Notes under the pieces: generated by a model | What the model saw: the letters and a program-made list of their open reading frames with translations, nothing else | The model's database searches: none | Told to the model about the DNA's origin: nothing | Part shown: positions 44,083 through 52,361 of the stretch, piece by piece | Position numbering within the stretch: position 1 is the stretch's first letter | Layout: every line of letters begins with the position of its first letter | From: JANQHS01 sp965227315 | GTDB taxonomy: Bacteria; Bacteroidota; Bacteroidia; Cytophagales; CCMP332 | Direction: 5' to 3' | Assembly: GCA_965227315.1 (NCBI GenBank) | Contig: OZ245737.1 | Coordinates: forward strand, 2,666,001-2,730,000 | Length of the DNA: 64,000 nt | Translations under genes and position numbers: made by a program

Positions 44083-44156
44083 TGAACCCGGAGGGAGTCG
44101 AACCCCCAACCTCCTGATCCGTAGTCAGGTGCTCTATCCAGTTAAGCTACGGGTCC
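44083..44156 (-). tRNA. tRNA-Arg (anticodon ACG)
   Basis: A 74-base tRNA. Acceptor stem GGACCCG pairs with CGGGTTC (one wobble). The anticodon stem CCTGA/TCAGG encloses loop CTACGGA, so anticodon ACG, read as ICG after deamination and decoding CGU/CGC/CGA. The T-arm reads GGGGGTTCGACTCCCTC. Discriminator A; CCA is not encoded. Confidence 0.95.
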
Positions 44157-44706
44157 TGCCTAATGGAACTGCAAAACTACTGAAATCTTTTTCACCATGC
44201 CCTTGGGCTAGGAATAACAATTGATCAGTATGTCTGCATGGATTTTGGGAATAGGCATTCAAAATAAAAGCCCCAGAGAGATCCCCGGGGCTCTATCACC
44301 AAATCAAAAAAACGAGATTTGCTGCATGATAAAAATAGGTACCCCAAATAAAGGGCTTAGCTCAATATCTGAGTATCCCCATTAATGATGATTTTGACAG
44401 GATTCGAGCCTTTTCATACCTCCTTCACCCGAGGTTTCGGCCCTTCTATTTCAAGGGGTGATCCTTTTTCCCAAGCCAAGTCAGTCCATCTTTATCCTTA
44501 GCCACCTCTTTTAATAGCTAAGAAGTGAAGTCCGATTCCGCCGATAACTTCCTACACCTTATCTCCTGATCATTCTAAAGCTTCAAAGCCTTTCTGTCAT
44601 GTTCAGAATCATTGTTTTGTACTCAATATTCCGATTGTCATCAGGAGGTGTCCAATATTCGACTTCCCTTCCTAATTTCGGCCTGATGTTTGTTATTCAG
44701 TGGAAC
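44157..44706. other. 550-base non-coding region with possible minus-strand RNA
   Basis: No credible protein gene covers this region. The frame that would start at 44599 merely extends the next gene upstream. A terminator-like hairpin on the minus strand (44261-44292) implies a minus-strand transcript arising from about 44300-44700. That strand has several short possible stems: CCCTT/AAGGG, ACCTC/GAGGT and CTCA/TGAG. An 11-codon frame (44382-44417) sits behind an exact AAGGAGGT. The transcript could be a small RNA (for example a 6S-like RNA), but I could not match it to a known family by eye. Confidence 0.4.
44261..44292 (-). terminator. Terminator-like hairpin for a minus-strand RNA
   Basis: AGCCCC (44269-44274) pairs with GGGGCT (44287-44292), 12-base loop. 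On the minus strand the stem is followed by TTTTATTTT. Confidence 0.6.
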
Positions 44707-46098
44707 ATGCGGAAGATCATTCCAAACCTATTTCTTATCCTGCTATCCGCAGGAATGCTCGTTTCCTGTAAGGGGTCTCAGTCTTCGGGAGAACAGGAGG
44801 TCGATCAGGGGGATTCAAAACCCTATTGGCTATCGGGAGCGGGTTTTGATCAGGGCTATTATATAGGTGTGGGCTATGCCCTCAAGAACTCCGGTAATTA
44901 TGTGGAGATCGCTAAGAAAAATGCTCTTGAGGGATTGATCTCGGAGATCAAGGTGCAGGTTTCGAGTTCTTCCCTTTTGACCCAGATCGACAAAGACAAT
45001 GAATTCAAGGAAGAGTATGAATCGACGGTAAAAACGTCCGCTGCGGAAGAGATCCAGGACTTCGAGCTGGCCGGTACCTATGAGGATCAGAGCGGTTATT
45101 GGGTTTATTACAGGCTCTCCAAATCCAAGTATGCTGCCATGAAGGCTCAGGAGGAACAGGATGCCATAGACCTGACCATGCAGATGCGGAAAAATGCGAT
45201 CTCTGATGAGAATGCCGGCAACCTGGCCGGGGCCTTGAGCTATTATGCCAAGGGTTTCAAAAGCCTGGAAAAATTCCTTGGAAGTCCAACCCGGGTGGAT
45301 ATCAATGGTGAAACCGTTTTTCTGGGCGTTGACCTCTTTACCAGAACGCAGAAGGTCATGGAAAAGCTGGAGATCGAGGTGGACCCCAAGGTCGTCGAGA
45401 CAGACAGGAGGCTGGATAAGGGATTGAAAATTCGAGCTGTGGTAAAAAACACGAGTTCAGGAAAGGTGGAAGAGGGTATTCCGGTGCGTGCCTCTTTTGC
45501 TGTTGGAGGAGGTGATGTACACCCCAGTTACTATTCCGACGCGGATGGTAAGCTGACCGTTCTGGTTTCAAGAATTGATTCCCGCGACGCAAGGCAAAAA
45601 CTCAAGGTTGCTGTAGACCCGTCTGTCTTTATCGGAGATAAAAATGATCAGTTGGCGAGCATGGTTTTGCAAAGCCTGGTCCAACCCAAGGATTTTGTTG
45701 AGATCAGCATAAAGCGACCTACGATCTTTGTGAGCACCGAAGAGACAGTAATGGGCAAAAAGGATCCTTCCCTATCCTATTATCCGATCATCAAGAACGC
45801 CCTAACCAAAGCGGGTTTTTCATTGTCCCAATCAAAGGCAAATTCCGGCTTGAGCATGGTTATTTCAGGGAGTCTGGATAAAGGTCCCAAATCCGGTTCT
45901 ACCTGCATTACCTATTCCAATCTTCAAATAGCGGTATCCGAATCAGGTACCGGTGAACAGATATATCAGGGTGGCTTTTCAAAAATAAAAGGCTATAGCA
46001 GTGACTATGAGAGGTCCGCCCGCTATGCCTATAATGAGGGTTTGAAAGTCCTTGAGGATGAAAAGATTCCGGAGCTAATCAATTCCATATTGAAATAG
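44707..46098 (+). CDS. LPP20-family lipoprotein
   Basis: A 463-residue predicted lipoprotein with lipobox LVSC (Cys20). Residues about 40-165 fit the LPP20 domain: YWLSGAGFDQGYYIGVGYA, then IAKKNALEGLISEIKVQVSS and a QSGYWVYYRLSKSKY block. A TPR-like helical pair (NLAGALSYYAKGFKSLEKFL) and two Ig-like beta regions follow. The layout resembles envelope proteins that work with secretion or OMP assembly, but the role is not known. The ATG at 44707 is chosen because it gives a standard lipoprotein signal; the frame is open upstream to 44599. Confidence 0.75.
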   Translation: MRKIIPNLFLILLSAGMLVSCKGSQSSGEQEVDQGDSKPYWLSGAGFDQGYYIGVGYALKNSGNYVEIAKKNALEGLISEIKVQVSSSSLLTQIDKDNEFKEEYESTVKTSAAEEIQDFELAGTYEDQSGYWVYYRLSKSKYAAMKAQEEQDAIDLTMQMRKNAISDENAGNLAGALSYYAKGFKSLEKFLGSPTRVDINGETVFLGVDLFTRTQKVMEKLEIEVDPKVVETDRRLDKGLKIRAVVKNTSSGKVEEGIPVRASFAVGGGDVHPSYYSDADGKLTVLVSRIDSRDARQKLKVAVDPSVFIGDKNDQLASMVLQSLVQPKDFVEISIKRPTIFVSTEETVMGKKDPSLSYYPIIKNALTKAGFSLSQSKANSGLSMVISGSLDKGPKSGSTCITYSNLQIAVSESGTGEQIYQGGFSKIKGYSSDYERSARYAYNEGLKVLEDEKIPELINSILK

Positions 46099-46104
46099 GA
46101 AAGT

Positions 46105-46112
46105 TAACTTTG
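46105..46112 (+). promoter_or_regulatory. Putative -7 promoter element for the second LPP20 gene
   Basis: TAACTTTG fits TAnnTTTG exactly, six bases after the upstream stop. Transcription would start near 46119, leaving a leader of about 38 bases. No clear TTTG -33 element. Confidence 0.4.
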
Positions 46113-46156
46113 GCAAAGAATTTGCAAACGACATATAAACTCTAAATATCCACGTT

Positions 46157-46726
46157 ATGAAAAGGAATTATTCATTGATCCTGCCGGCCTTGATCCTGGC
46201 ATCTGCCTTTATCCTCGATTCCTGTAAGGGGAAGAAGACCCAGACACCGAAGGGTGAAACCGAAATATCAGTACCTTGCTCAGGCCCTGACTATTTTACA
46301 ACCAAGGAAGCGTTCAGGGCAAATTCAATTGGTGAAAGCATGGACCAGGTGACTTCAAAAAAGAAAGCACTTTCCAATGCAAGAGCTGAACTGGCTTCCA
46401 GCATTTCCACTACCGTTAAGGCTGTTACCGATAATTATGTGAACTCGCGAGAGTTTAACAATAAGGAAGAAGTAGAAGAGAGGTATGAGCAGTTGAACAG
46501 GGAGGTGGTGAATCAGGAGATCCAGGGCACCAGAACAATATGTGAAAAACTTGTCCAGACGGCTGAGGGAAAATATAAGACCTATATCGCTATTGAGCTC
46601 TCAGCTGATAATCTGGTTGCCGCTTATAATGAGAGGCTCTCTCAGGAGGAAAGAACGAAGATCGATTACGATTATGAGAAGTTCAAAAAGACTCTTGAGG
46701 ATGAAATGAGTAAGATGGGCGGTTAA
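46157..46726 (+). CDS. Small LPP20-family lipoprotein
   Basis: A 189-residue predicted lipoprotein (lipobox LDSC, Cys23). The LPP20-like core is visible: SKKKALSNARAELASSISTTVKAV and KYKTYIAIELSADNLV, followed by a charged C-terminal helix. It is the second lipoprotein of this type in a row, 58 bases after the first, with its own promoter-like element. The pair probably works together at the outer membrane. Function unknown. Confidence 0.73.
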   Translation: MKRNYSLILPALILASAFILDSCKGKKTQTPKGETEISVPCSGPDYFTTKEAFRANSIGESMDQVTSKKKALSNARAELASSISTTVKAVTDNYVNSREFNNKEEVEERYEQLNREVVNQEIQGTRTICEKLVQTAEGKYKTYIAIELSADNLVAAYNERLSQEERTKIDYDYEKFKKTLEDEMSKMGG

Positions 46727-46734
46727 GTTTTTAG

Positions 46735-46770
46735 AAAAATGGGAGGAGGATCATCCTCCCCCTATTTTTC
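46735..46770. terminator. Bidirectional terminator between the LPP20 gene and ssb
   Basis: GGGAGGAGG and CCTCCCCC stems flank ATCAT; T-runs lie on both sides (TATTTTTC on plus, ATTTTTC on minus). It serves both convergent genes. Confidence 0.75.
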
Positions 46771-46820
46771 TCACAAACTAGCTACTAACTACCAAACCGA
46801 ACCAAAAAATCTTCGGGAAG

Positions 46821-47162
46821 TCAATTCTCCTTCCTTCCCAGCATCAGAAAGTCACTTACCTGTATCTCAGTGACAAACCGCTTGTTGCCTTCCTTGTCTT
46901 CGTAGTTTCTATGAACAAGCTTTCCTTCCAGCGCTACTTCTTTTCCTTTTAGAAGATATTTTTCGGCAAAAGATGCTCTTGGGCCCCAAGCGATAAGGTT
47001 ATGCCACTGGGTATCCTGGATTCTTTCACCTTTAGCATTGCGATAACTCTCGTTGGTTGCCATGGTGAACTTTGCCATTTTTCTTCCATTGGCAATTTCC
47101 TTTACCTCGGGGTCCATACCGAGATTGCCAATGAGTTGGACCTTGTTTCTCAAAGTATTCAT
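46821..47162 (-). CDS. ssb: Short single-stranded DNA-binding protein
   Basis: A 113-residue OB-fold Ssb with the usual pattern: NTLRNKVQLIGNLGMDPEVKEI, MAKFTMATNESYRN, WHNLIAWG, and FAEKYLLKGKEVALEGKL. It lacks the disordered linker and acidic tip (D-D-D-I-P-F) that E. coli Ssb uses to recruit partners, ending in GRKEN. It is therefore probably a secondary Ssb as found in many Bacteroidota. The start is the ATG at 47162 giving MNTLRNK; an open frame extends upstream to 47255 but is unlike Ssb. Confidence 0.88.
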   Translation of the reverse strand: MNTLRNKVQLIGNLGMDPEVKEIANGRKMAKFTMATNESYRNAKGERIQDTQWHNLIAWGPRASFAEKYLLKGKEVALEGKLVHRNYEDKEGNKRFVTEIQVSDFLMLGRKEN

Positions 47163-47581
47163 GTGGTAATCGTTTAAATAATACATCGCCGTAATGGCTT
47201 GATCAAAACAATGCATGAAAATTTCCTGAGTCGTTAGATATCTGAATAATTTCACATAATGACATCTTGTAGCAATACGCTTTTCTGATCTCCATAGCCA
47301 TAAGTTTCTGGCAACAAATAATGCCAGCGATGGGACCTCGTTTCTTTTGTCGCGGTATAAGGTCCTTCTCCCATATATCTCTATGTGTAAGTAAAATAGG
47401 CCTGGAACGGCTGTATACGTACAATATCAGGAAGTGACAGAAGTGGAATACCTGTGCACTTTTGCTCGAAAAGAAAGAAGAGCCTTTGAGAATTAGATCA
47501 GGTCAATTCACGATTAACCCAACCTGGAGTGATTTGACATGGTTAAAAAAAATTCCTAGATTTTATTATAGTCACTTCAAA
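47163..47581. other. Divergent intergenic region between ssb and the zinc-ribbon gene
   Basis: About 420 bases. One good promoter for the plus-strand gene is recognised (47533-47564). The rest shows no gene, tRNA or repeat. The open frames in it (minus 47203-47424, plus 47462-47581) look non-coding. Confidence 0.5.
47533..47564 (+). promoter_or_regulatory. Promoter of the zinc-ribbon gene
   Basis: TTTG (47533-47536), 20-base spacer, then TAGATTTT (47557-47564), one mismatch to TAnnTTTG. The same bases also read TTGACA and TAGATT with 17 between, an E. coli-like sigma-70 promoter. The predicted start is about 11 bases before the ATG at 47582. Confidence 0.65.
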
Positions 47582-47953
47582 ATGAGTTATCAAATCCAGG
47601 AAAACGACAGGCATTGTCAGGAGTGCGGTCTGAACATTTTCGGCCGGTCCGATAAGAAGTTCTGTGGTGATCAATGCAGAGCTTCATTTCATAATCGTAT
47701 ATATAGCCAAAACGCTGAGAGCGTTAGGAGAGTGAATCGAGTCTTGAAGAGAAACAGGTCTTTACTTGTAAGATTGCTTTCCCAGGGTGTGCGGTTGACC
47801 ACCCGGGAAAACCTGGAAGCTCAGGGTTTCAATTTTGATTACTTTACACATTTAAAATCCGAAAATGGCTCTTATGTCATTTTCTGTTACGAAACAGGAT
47901 ACTTTGAAGAGCAGAAGGGAACCCTAAAGCTTTTTACTTCCAGACCTATCTGA
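47582..47953 (+). CDS. Zinc-ribbon protein, uncharacterised
   Basis: A 123-residue protein. The N-terminal zinc ribbon is CQECGLNIFGRSDKKFCGDQCR, with C-x2-C and C-x3-C pairs (positions about 12-33), followed by RASFHNR. A conserved helical and beta part follows, with GYFEEQKGTLKLF near the end. Proteins like this occur in Bacteroidota without assigned role; a nucleic-acid-binding role is plausible. The ATG at 47582 fits the promoter. Its end overlaps the convergent universal stress gene by 8 bases. Confidence 0.75.
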   Translation: MSYQIQENDRHCQECGLNIFGRSDKKFCGDQCRASFHNRIYSQNAESVRRVNRVLKRNRSLLVRLLSQGVRLTTRENLEAQGFNFDYFTHLKSENGSYVIFCYETGYFEEQKGTLKLFTSRPI

Positions 47954-48806
47954 TCTTCAACGTAAGTACGGGTCGGTGGGCATGATTCACTACATCTTCA
48001 GAAATGCTTCCGGCCAGGAGCCTGGAAAATCCTTTCCTTCCATGTGTCGGCATGATGATCATATCCGCATCATGCTCTTCCGAAAAGTAGATGATCCCGT
48101 CCTCCTCGACTATATCGCAGTAGATATGCTGACTCCAGTTTTTCAGGCCATGCTTATCTGCGAACTTATTCATGAGATCTTCGAGTGATCTGGAGGTGTG
48201 AAAATCATTGGGAGTATTGATCCTGAGCAACTGCAATTCGGCCTCAAGAAGATTCTGAAGGTCTTTGATGAAAGGCATAACATGGTCCATATCTTCGCTG
48301 AAATCACTGGCAAAAACCATTTTTTGAGGCAGCCTGGGTTCATTCTCGGATTTAATGGTAATCACCGGAACATCGGAATGTCGTACTACCTTTTCAGCAT
48401 TTGAACCGACCAGCATTTCCTGAATTCCCGAAGCCCCTTTGGTACCCATGATGATCATATCCACGCCATCGTGTTTGATCCGATCCATGATGCTTCTATA
48501 GGGAGAATCAAAATATACCTTGTAGCTGACCTTTACCCGGTCGCTTGAGTATTCTTTGGTTAGTTTTTCCAGCCTCAGTTTCACCCTGTCGACCAAAAGC
48601 TTGGTGAAGATCTTTTCCTCTAAAAAGTCATCGTCACTTTCCACCTGCCCCATAACATCAAGGGAATTATAGGTTGCCGATGGTGATTCAATGATATGTG
48701 ATAGCTGAATTCTGGCTCCTGTTTTTTCGGCTATTTTGACCGCGAACTGCAAAGCCGAATGTGCAAGGGGAGAAAAATCCGTAGGTACGAGGATATGCTT
48801 GATCAT
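47946..48806 (-). CDS. Universal stress protein, two UspA domains
   Basis: A 286-residue protein with two UspA domains. Both keep the ATP-binding pattern G-x2-G-x9-G-(S/T): MGTKGASGIQEMLVGSNAEKVV in domain 1 and PTHGRKGFSRLLAGSISEDVV in domain 2. Each starts with the VPTDFS or ASDFS loop. Such cytoplasmic proteins accumulate under starvation, oxygen limitation or other stress. It is divergent from a second usp gene, sharing a 127-base control region, beside the cbb3 oxidase genes. This suggests a shared oxygen- or redox-response; that is inference. Confidence 0.92.
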   Translation of the reverse strand: MIKHILVPTDFSPLAHSALQFAVKIAEKTGARIQLSHIIESPSATYNSLDVMGQVESDDDFLEEKIFTKLLVDRVKLRLEKLTKEYSSDRVKVSYKVYFDSPYRSIMDRIKHDGVDMIIMGTKGASGIQEMLVGSNAEKVVRHSDVPVITIKSENEPRLPQKMVFASDFSEDMDHVMPFIKDLQNLLEAELQLLRINTPNDFHTSRSLEDLMNKFADKHGLKNWSQHIYCDIVEEDGIIYFSEEHDADMIIMPTHGRKGFSRLLAGSISEDVVNHAHRPVLTLKIR

Positions 48807-48870
48807 ATTATTCTTTTTTCAAATTCGAAAGTAGAAAAAACGCTTCTTACCGATCTGATATTAGCCATAT

Positions 48871-48883
48871 TTATCAATGATAA
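48871..48883. promoter_or_regulatory. Palindrome in the divergent usp control region
   Basis: TTATCAATGATAA is a perfect 6-1-6 inverted repeat in the 127 bases between the two divergent usp genes. It resembles a CRP/FNR-family site but differs from TTGAT-N4-ATCAA. Possible operator. Confidence 0.4.
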
Positions 48884-48933
48884 TCCTCATCGCTGGTCGA
48901 AGCAGGTAACCGGATATTTATTCAATAGAAATC

Positions 48934-49749
48934 ATGAATGAGATCAAGAAAATCCTGATTCCGGTTGATTTTAGCAACTGTTCGCTGAATGCACTGGAGT
49001 ATGGCGCCAATCTGGGAAGAAGGTTTGGTGCTGAAATACTGCTTATTCATTGTATTCCTTATAATGTTTCCATTGCTGATCCTCAGATCTATCCTGAACC
49101 CATACTATCAGATGAGCTTGAAGAATGGGCGAACAACAAACTCAAGGAAATTGAGACAAAACTGGGTGAGCTTGTCACAAGGTCGTTTGCTATAGCAGGT
49201 AACGCCGTGGACGGTATTGAGGAAACCGTGTATTCCGAGAAGCCTGATCTTGTGCTCATGGGGACAGAAGGGGCAAGTGGATTGAACGAATTTTTTATTG
49301 GCAGCACAGCTTCAAACGTTATTCATAGGGTGAAATGTCCGGTGCTGGTGGTTCCGGGCAAAGCCAGGTATGTGGATCCAAAGAATATACTTTTTCTATT
49401 TGATTATGAGGGTTTTCCTGACTCCCCTGAACTGAAGAATCTGAAGCTTTTTTCTAAGGAATTTAGCTCCTATGTTCATCTTCTCTATGTGAAGGGAAAA
49501 AACCCTCCAAGGCATTTTGATGACCTCGCAGCTCTGGATGCCTATTTCAACACGGTTAAGCACTCGATCAGCTCTTCGATATTCGAGCATTTTAGGGCGG
49601 GTGTAAACGACTTCATTTTGGAGAATGAGATCGGCCTTCTGGCCGTATATGTAAGGGAGCATAATTTTTTTGAAAGGTTGTTCAGGGTAAGCAAGACAGA
49701 TCTCCTTGCTTTTCATTCGGAAATTCCCCTGCTGGCAATTCATGAATAG
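48934..49749 (+). CDS. Universal stress protein, two-domain, second domain degenerate
   Basis: A 271-residue protein. Domain 1 has VDFSNCSLNALEYGANLGRRFG and the ATP-binding block MGTEGASGLNEFFIGSTASNVI. Domain 2 lacks the G-x2-G-x9-G-S motif and is probably non-nucleotide-binding. It faces the other usp gene across a shared 127-base region. Stop is 4 bases from the convergent transporter gene. Confidence 0.9.
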   Translation: MNEIKKILIPVDFSNCSLNALEYGANLGRRFGAEILLIHCIPYNVSIADPQIYPEPILSDELEEWANNKLKEIETKLGELVTRSFAIAGNAVDGIEETVYSEKPDLVLMGTEGASGLNEFFIGSTASNVIHRVKCPVLVVPGKARYVDPKNILFLFDYEGFPDSPELKNLKLFSKEFSSYVHLLYVKGKNPPRHFDDLAALDAYFNTVKHSISSSIFEHFRAGVNDFILENEIGLLAVYVREHNFFERLFRVSKTDLLAFHSEIPLLAIHE

Positions 49750-49753
49750 TGAA

Positions 49754-50461
49754 TTAGCCCAAACCGCATACGGTGATAATCGTGTCGATTGCCTTATCGT
49801 AGATCAGTTTCGGGCTTCCTGGATATCCTAACCCCAGGCCCCTGTAGATCAAATAGAGCCCGAAGAGTATCCCAATAACACGGGTGGCCAATGGCAAAAT
49901 GGAAGGAAGCTTTCTTCCGAGTTTGTTAAGAACCGGTGGTAATACAATAAGTCCCGGTAACGTTCCGATACCGAAAGCAAACATATAAAGCTGACCTTCC
50001 CATGGGGTGTCAAGTGTTAGAGCACCGGAAAGCCCGAGATATACCAGTCCACAGGGAAGCAGACCATTCAATAGTCCTGAAAGAAAGGCTGACAGGTTGT
50101 AGGAGTAATGAAACGCCTTGGAAAACCATTCACGAAATTTTCCCGGCAGGAGGTATATATTTTTTGAAAAGATCCCAATACGGTTTTTGACTCCCGGAAG
50201 CAGGAAATACAGAAAAACCACCAGCCCAAGACCAATTGAAACCGCACTTTGAATACCTGCCAATCCAATGGCCAATCCCAGTGTTCCCAACAATATGCCC
50301 AGAAGTGAGTAGGTCAGGATCCTTCCGAAATGATACCAGACCTGCCAGGGCATGAATTGGTAGCCCGGGAACTTTTTGTTCACGGCTACCCACAGCGGAC
50401 CGCACATGCCTACACAATGAAGGCTTCCAAAAAAACCCAGCATGAATCCGGAAAAAAGCAT
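49754..50461 (-). CDS. TauE/SafE-like heavy-metal/sulfite exporter family membrane protein
   Basis: A 235-residue inner-membrane protein with about six helices. The N-terminal motif FFGSLHCVGMCGPLW (H-C-x-G-M-C-G) and the later GLLPCGLVYLGLSGAL match the sulfite exporter TauE/SafE subfamily found at the end of cbb3 oxidase clusters in Bacteroidota. The Cys and His could bind copper, so a role in copper supply or maturation is inferred. Its start overlaps the ccoH stop by one base; it is the last gene of the ccoGH operon. Confidence 0.83.
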   Translation of the reverse strand: MLFSGFMLGFFGSLHCVGMCGPLWVAVNKKFPGYQFMPWQVWYHFGRILTYSLLGILLGTLGLAIGLAGIQSAVSIGLGLVVFLYFLLPGVKNRIGIFSKNIYLLPGKFREWFSKAFHYSYNLSAFLSGLLNGLLPCGLVYLGLSGALTLDTPWEGQLYMFAFGIGTLPGLIVLPPVLNKLGRKLPSILPLATRVIGILFGLYLIYRGLGLGYPGSPKLIYDKAIDTIITVCGLG

Positions 50462-50892
50462 CAGTTGACTTGAAGAGCCTCCTCAGCGGAGTACCCTATA
50501 CCTTTGGAAACCCATTCCAATTTCACTCTCCAAAAACCGGGAAGAAGTGCCTGGGTCTTGATCGAAATGACACTGTCCTGATCAACAGGGAGGGCATAAC
50601 GCTGATCGAGTTTTGAACTTGAGGGCCTGTAGATCCAAACTGATCCTGATTCCAGTTTGTTCGGGAATTCCAGCCTCAGTATGGAACTCTCGTTGTTGAA
50701 CTCTAACCGAACTTTTTTTCCGAGAGATTCATAGTTTGAGTTTAACTGATTTGTCCTGTTAATGTCAGCCTCTTCCTTGTAGTAGTCTTCCCTGACCATG
50801 TTCAGGTCAACCGTCATTGCTCTCAGGAAGAAATATGCCATCATGGTGATGAAGGCGGCAAAAATCAGTATAACTCCCCAACCCCAGTTCAT
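50461..50892 (-). CDS. ccoH: CcoH/FixH-family cytochrome oxidase accessory protein
   Basis: A 143-residue protein with one N-terminal transmembrane helix (about 5-27) and a periplasmic beta domain. The helix and the following MVREDYYKEEADINRTNQLNS segment fit FixH/CcoH, which is needed for stable cbb3 assembly. It overlaps ccoG by 4 bases (ATGA) and the next gene by one base. Sequence similarity is modest, so the call leans on location. Confidence 0.82.
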   Translation of the reverse strand: MNWGWGVILIFAAFITMMAYFFLRAMTVDLNMVREDYYKEEADINRTNQLNSNYESLGKKVRLEFNNESSILRLEFPNKLESGSVWIYRPSSSKLDQRYALPVDQDSVISIKTQALLPGFWRVKLEWVSKGIGYSAEEALQVN

Positions 50893-52316
50893 TTTCTGTT
50901 TCCTGTGGGAGAAATAAAAGTCGTTTCCTCCCGGGTGATCAATTCGTTTTCTACGTAGATCTCAACGCTGATTTTCGATTTCATTCCTTTCAGTTCTTCG
51001 GCCGGAATTTTTATGAAAAATACACCTTCCGAGGTTTCCTGAGGTTTGAGCATCAGGTCCGTTTCCCCAACCAATTCAATTTTTGCCTCGGAATACTCCG
51101 AGTTTAAAGACAATTGGATCTCTTTTTCATCAAAGGTTTTGTTCACCAACTGCACATTATACAGATTGCTGATGGTGCCGTCTGGATTCTGCTGATACAA
51201 TTGTCCGGGGACTCTTAATACCGTAGCCTGAATTTCGCTCCTTTGGGTCATCAGGAACCCAAAGATCCCGGTGAGAACAACCAGTACCAATGAGTATCCG
51301 ACCACCCTGGTTGAAAATTTAAAACCTTCCTTGTTTTGGATCCCAATAATTGAATCGAATCTGATCAATCCCTTTGGCCGGTTTACTTTTTCCATCACAT
51401 CATTGCAGGCATCGATACAGGCGGTACAGTTGATGCATTCCATTTGTGTACCGTTTCTGATGTCAATTCCTGTGGGGCAAACCTGCACGCAAAGTGTGCA
51501 GTCCACACAATCTCCTTTTGATCCCTGATCCTCTCCCTTTTTGATCTTTCCCCTTGGCTCACCTCTGACATCATCATAGGCAACGACCATACTCTCTTTG
51601 TTCATCAAAACACCCTGAAGTCGACCATATGGGCAAATCACGGTGCAAACAATCTCCCTGACCTTGGCGAAGACCAGATAAAAGGTCGCGCTGAAGGCGA
51701 TCAGGGAAGCAAAACCCCAGATGTGATCGAGAGGTGATGAAGACACCAAAACCATGACTTCATCGATACCGACCAAATAGGCCAGGACAATATGCCCCAT
51801 AAAAATCGAGATCAGAATGAAGAGGGATTGCTTGATCGTTTTTTTGACGATCTTTTCCCTGGTCCAGGGACCTTCATTGAGTTTCTTCTGTTGCCGAAAG
51901 TCACCTTCGATCCAGTATTCAATTCTCCTGAAAACCATTTCCATAAGAATTGTTTGCGGGCAGGTCCATCCGCAGAAAACCCTGCCATAGACCGCGGTAA
52001 ACAGGATGATGATCACAATCAGGATCAAGCCTGCCAAAACGATCAAATAGATATCCTGAGGCCAGAAAATATTGCCGAAGAAGATGAATTTTCGATCGAG
52101 GATGTTTACCAGAAAAAAGGGGTTTCCATTTATCTTGATAAAGGGCAGAAGAATAAAACCTGCCAGCAATGAATAGGCAACGACCATACGACGCTTGAAC
52201 CAGCTGCCCGAAGGTTTTTTTGGATAGATCCATTTCCGCTTGTTACCCTCGCCTACTGTACTGGGTATATTCCTGAACTCCTGCTTAAGTTCCTCTTCTG
52301 AGTAAGAAGTATTCAT
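50889..52316 (-). CDS. ccoG: Cytochrome oxidase accessory protein CcoG (FixG/RdxA)
   Basis: A 475-residue membrane ferredoxin. Multiple transmembrane helices (about 40-60, 90-115, 165-195, 200-220, 335-355) surround two 4Fe-4S binding blocks, CVDCTLCVQVCPTGID and CINCTACIDACNDVM, plus CGWTCPQTI, the FixG signature. A C-terminal Ig-like domain is present. It is needed for copper handling during cbb3 maturation. It begins the ccoG-ccoH-TauE operon. An FNR box lies about 52 bases upstream. Confidence 0.95.
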   Translation of the reverse strand: MNTSYSEEELKQEFRNIPSTVGEGNKRKWIYPKKPSGSWFKRRMVVAYSLLAGFILLPFIKINGNPFFLVNILDRKFIFFGNIFWPQDIYLIVLAGLILIVIIILFTAVYGRVFCGWTCPQTILMEMVFRRIEYWIEGDFRQQKKLNEGPWTREKIVKKTIKQSLFILISIFMGHIVLAYLVGIDEVMVLVSSSPLDHIWGFASLIAFSATFYLVFAKVREIVCTVICPYGRLQGVLMNKESMVVAYDDVRGEPRGKIKKGEDQGSKGDCVDCTLCVQVCPTGIDIRNGTQMECINCTACIDACNDVMEKVNRPKGLIRFDSIIGIQNKEGFKFSTRVVGYSLVLVVLTGIFGFLMTQRSEIQATVLRVPGQLYQQNPDGTISNLYNVQLVNKTFDEKEIQLSLNSEYSEAKIELVGETDLMLKPQETSEGVFFIKIPAEELKGMKSKISVEIYVENELITREETTFISPTGNRK

Positions 52317-52361
52317 GGGAAAAAATGAAGCTCAAATATAAGTTCGGGAAATATTGAAATA

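Noticed and set aside
44382..44480. tmRNA or RNase P RNA in the non-coding region
   Set aside because: The diagnostic tmRNA 5' end and tag peptide, and the RNase P GAGGAAAGTCCGGGC core, are not seen on either strand.
44599..44706. Upstream extension of the LPP20 lipoprotein
   Set aside because: The 36 extra residues have no signal or domain pattern, and the ATG at 44707 gives a perfect lipoprotein signal.
47203..47424. Possible 73-codon gene in the ssb upstream gap
   Set aside because: Unusual composition, overlaps the likely ssb leader, no motif.
48759..48941. 60-codon plus-strand frame across the usp control region
   Set aside because: It overlaps the start of both usp genes and their control region; no family pattern.
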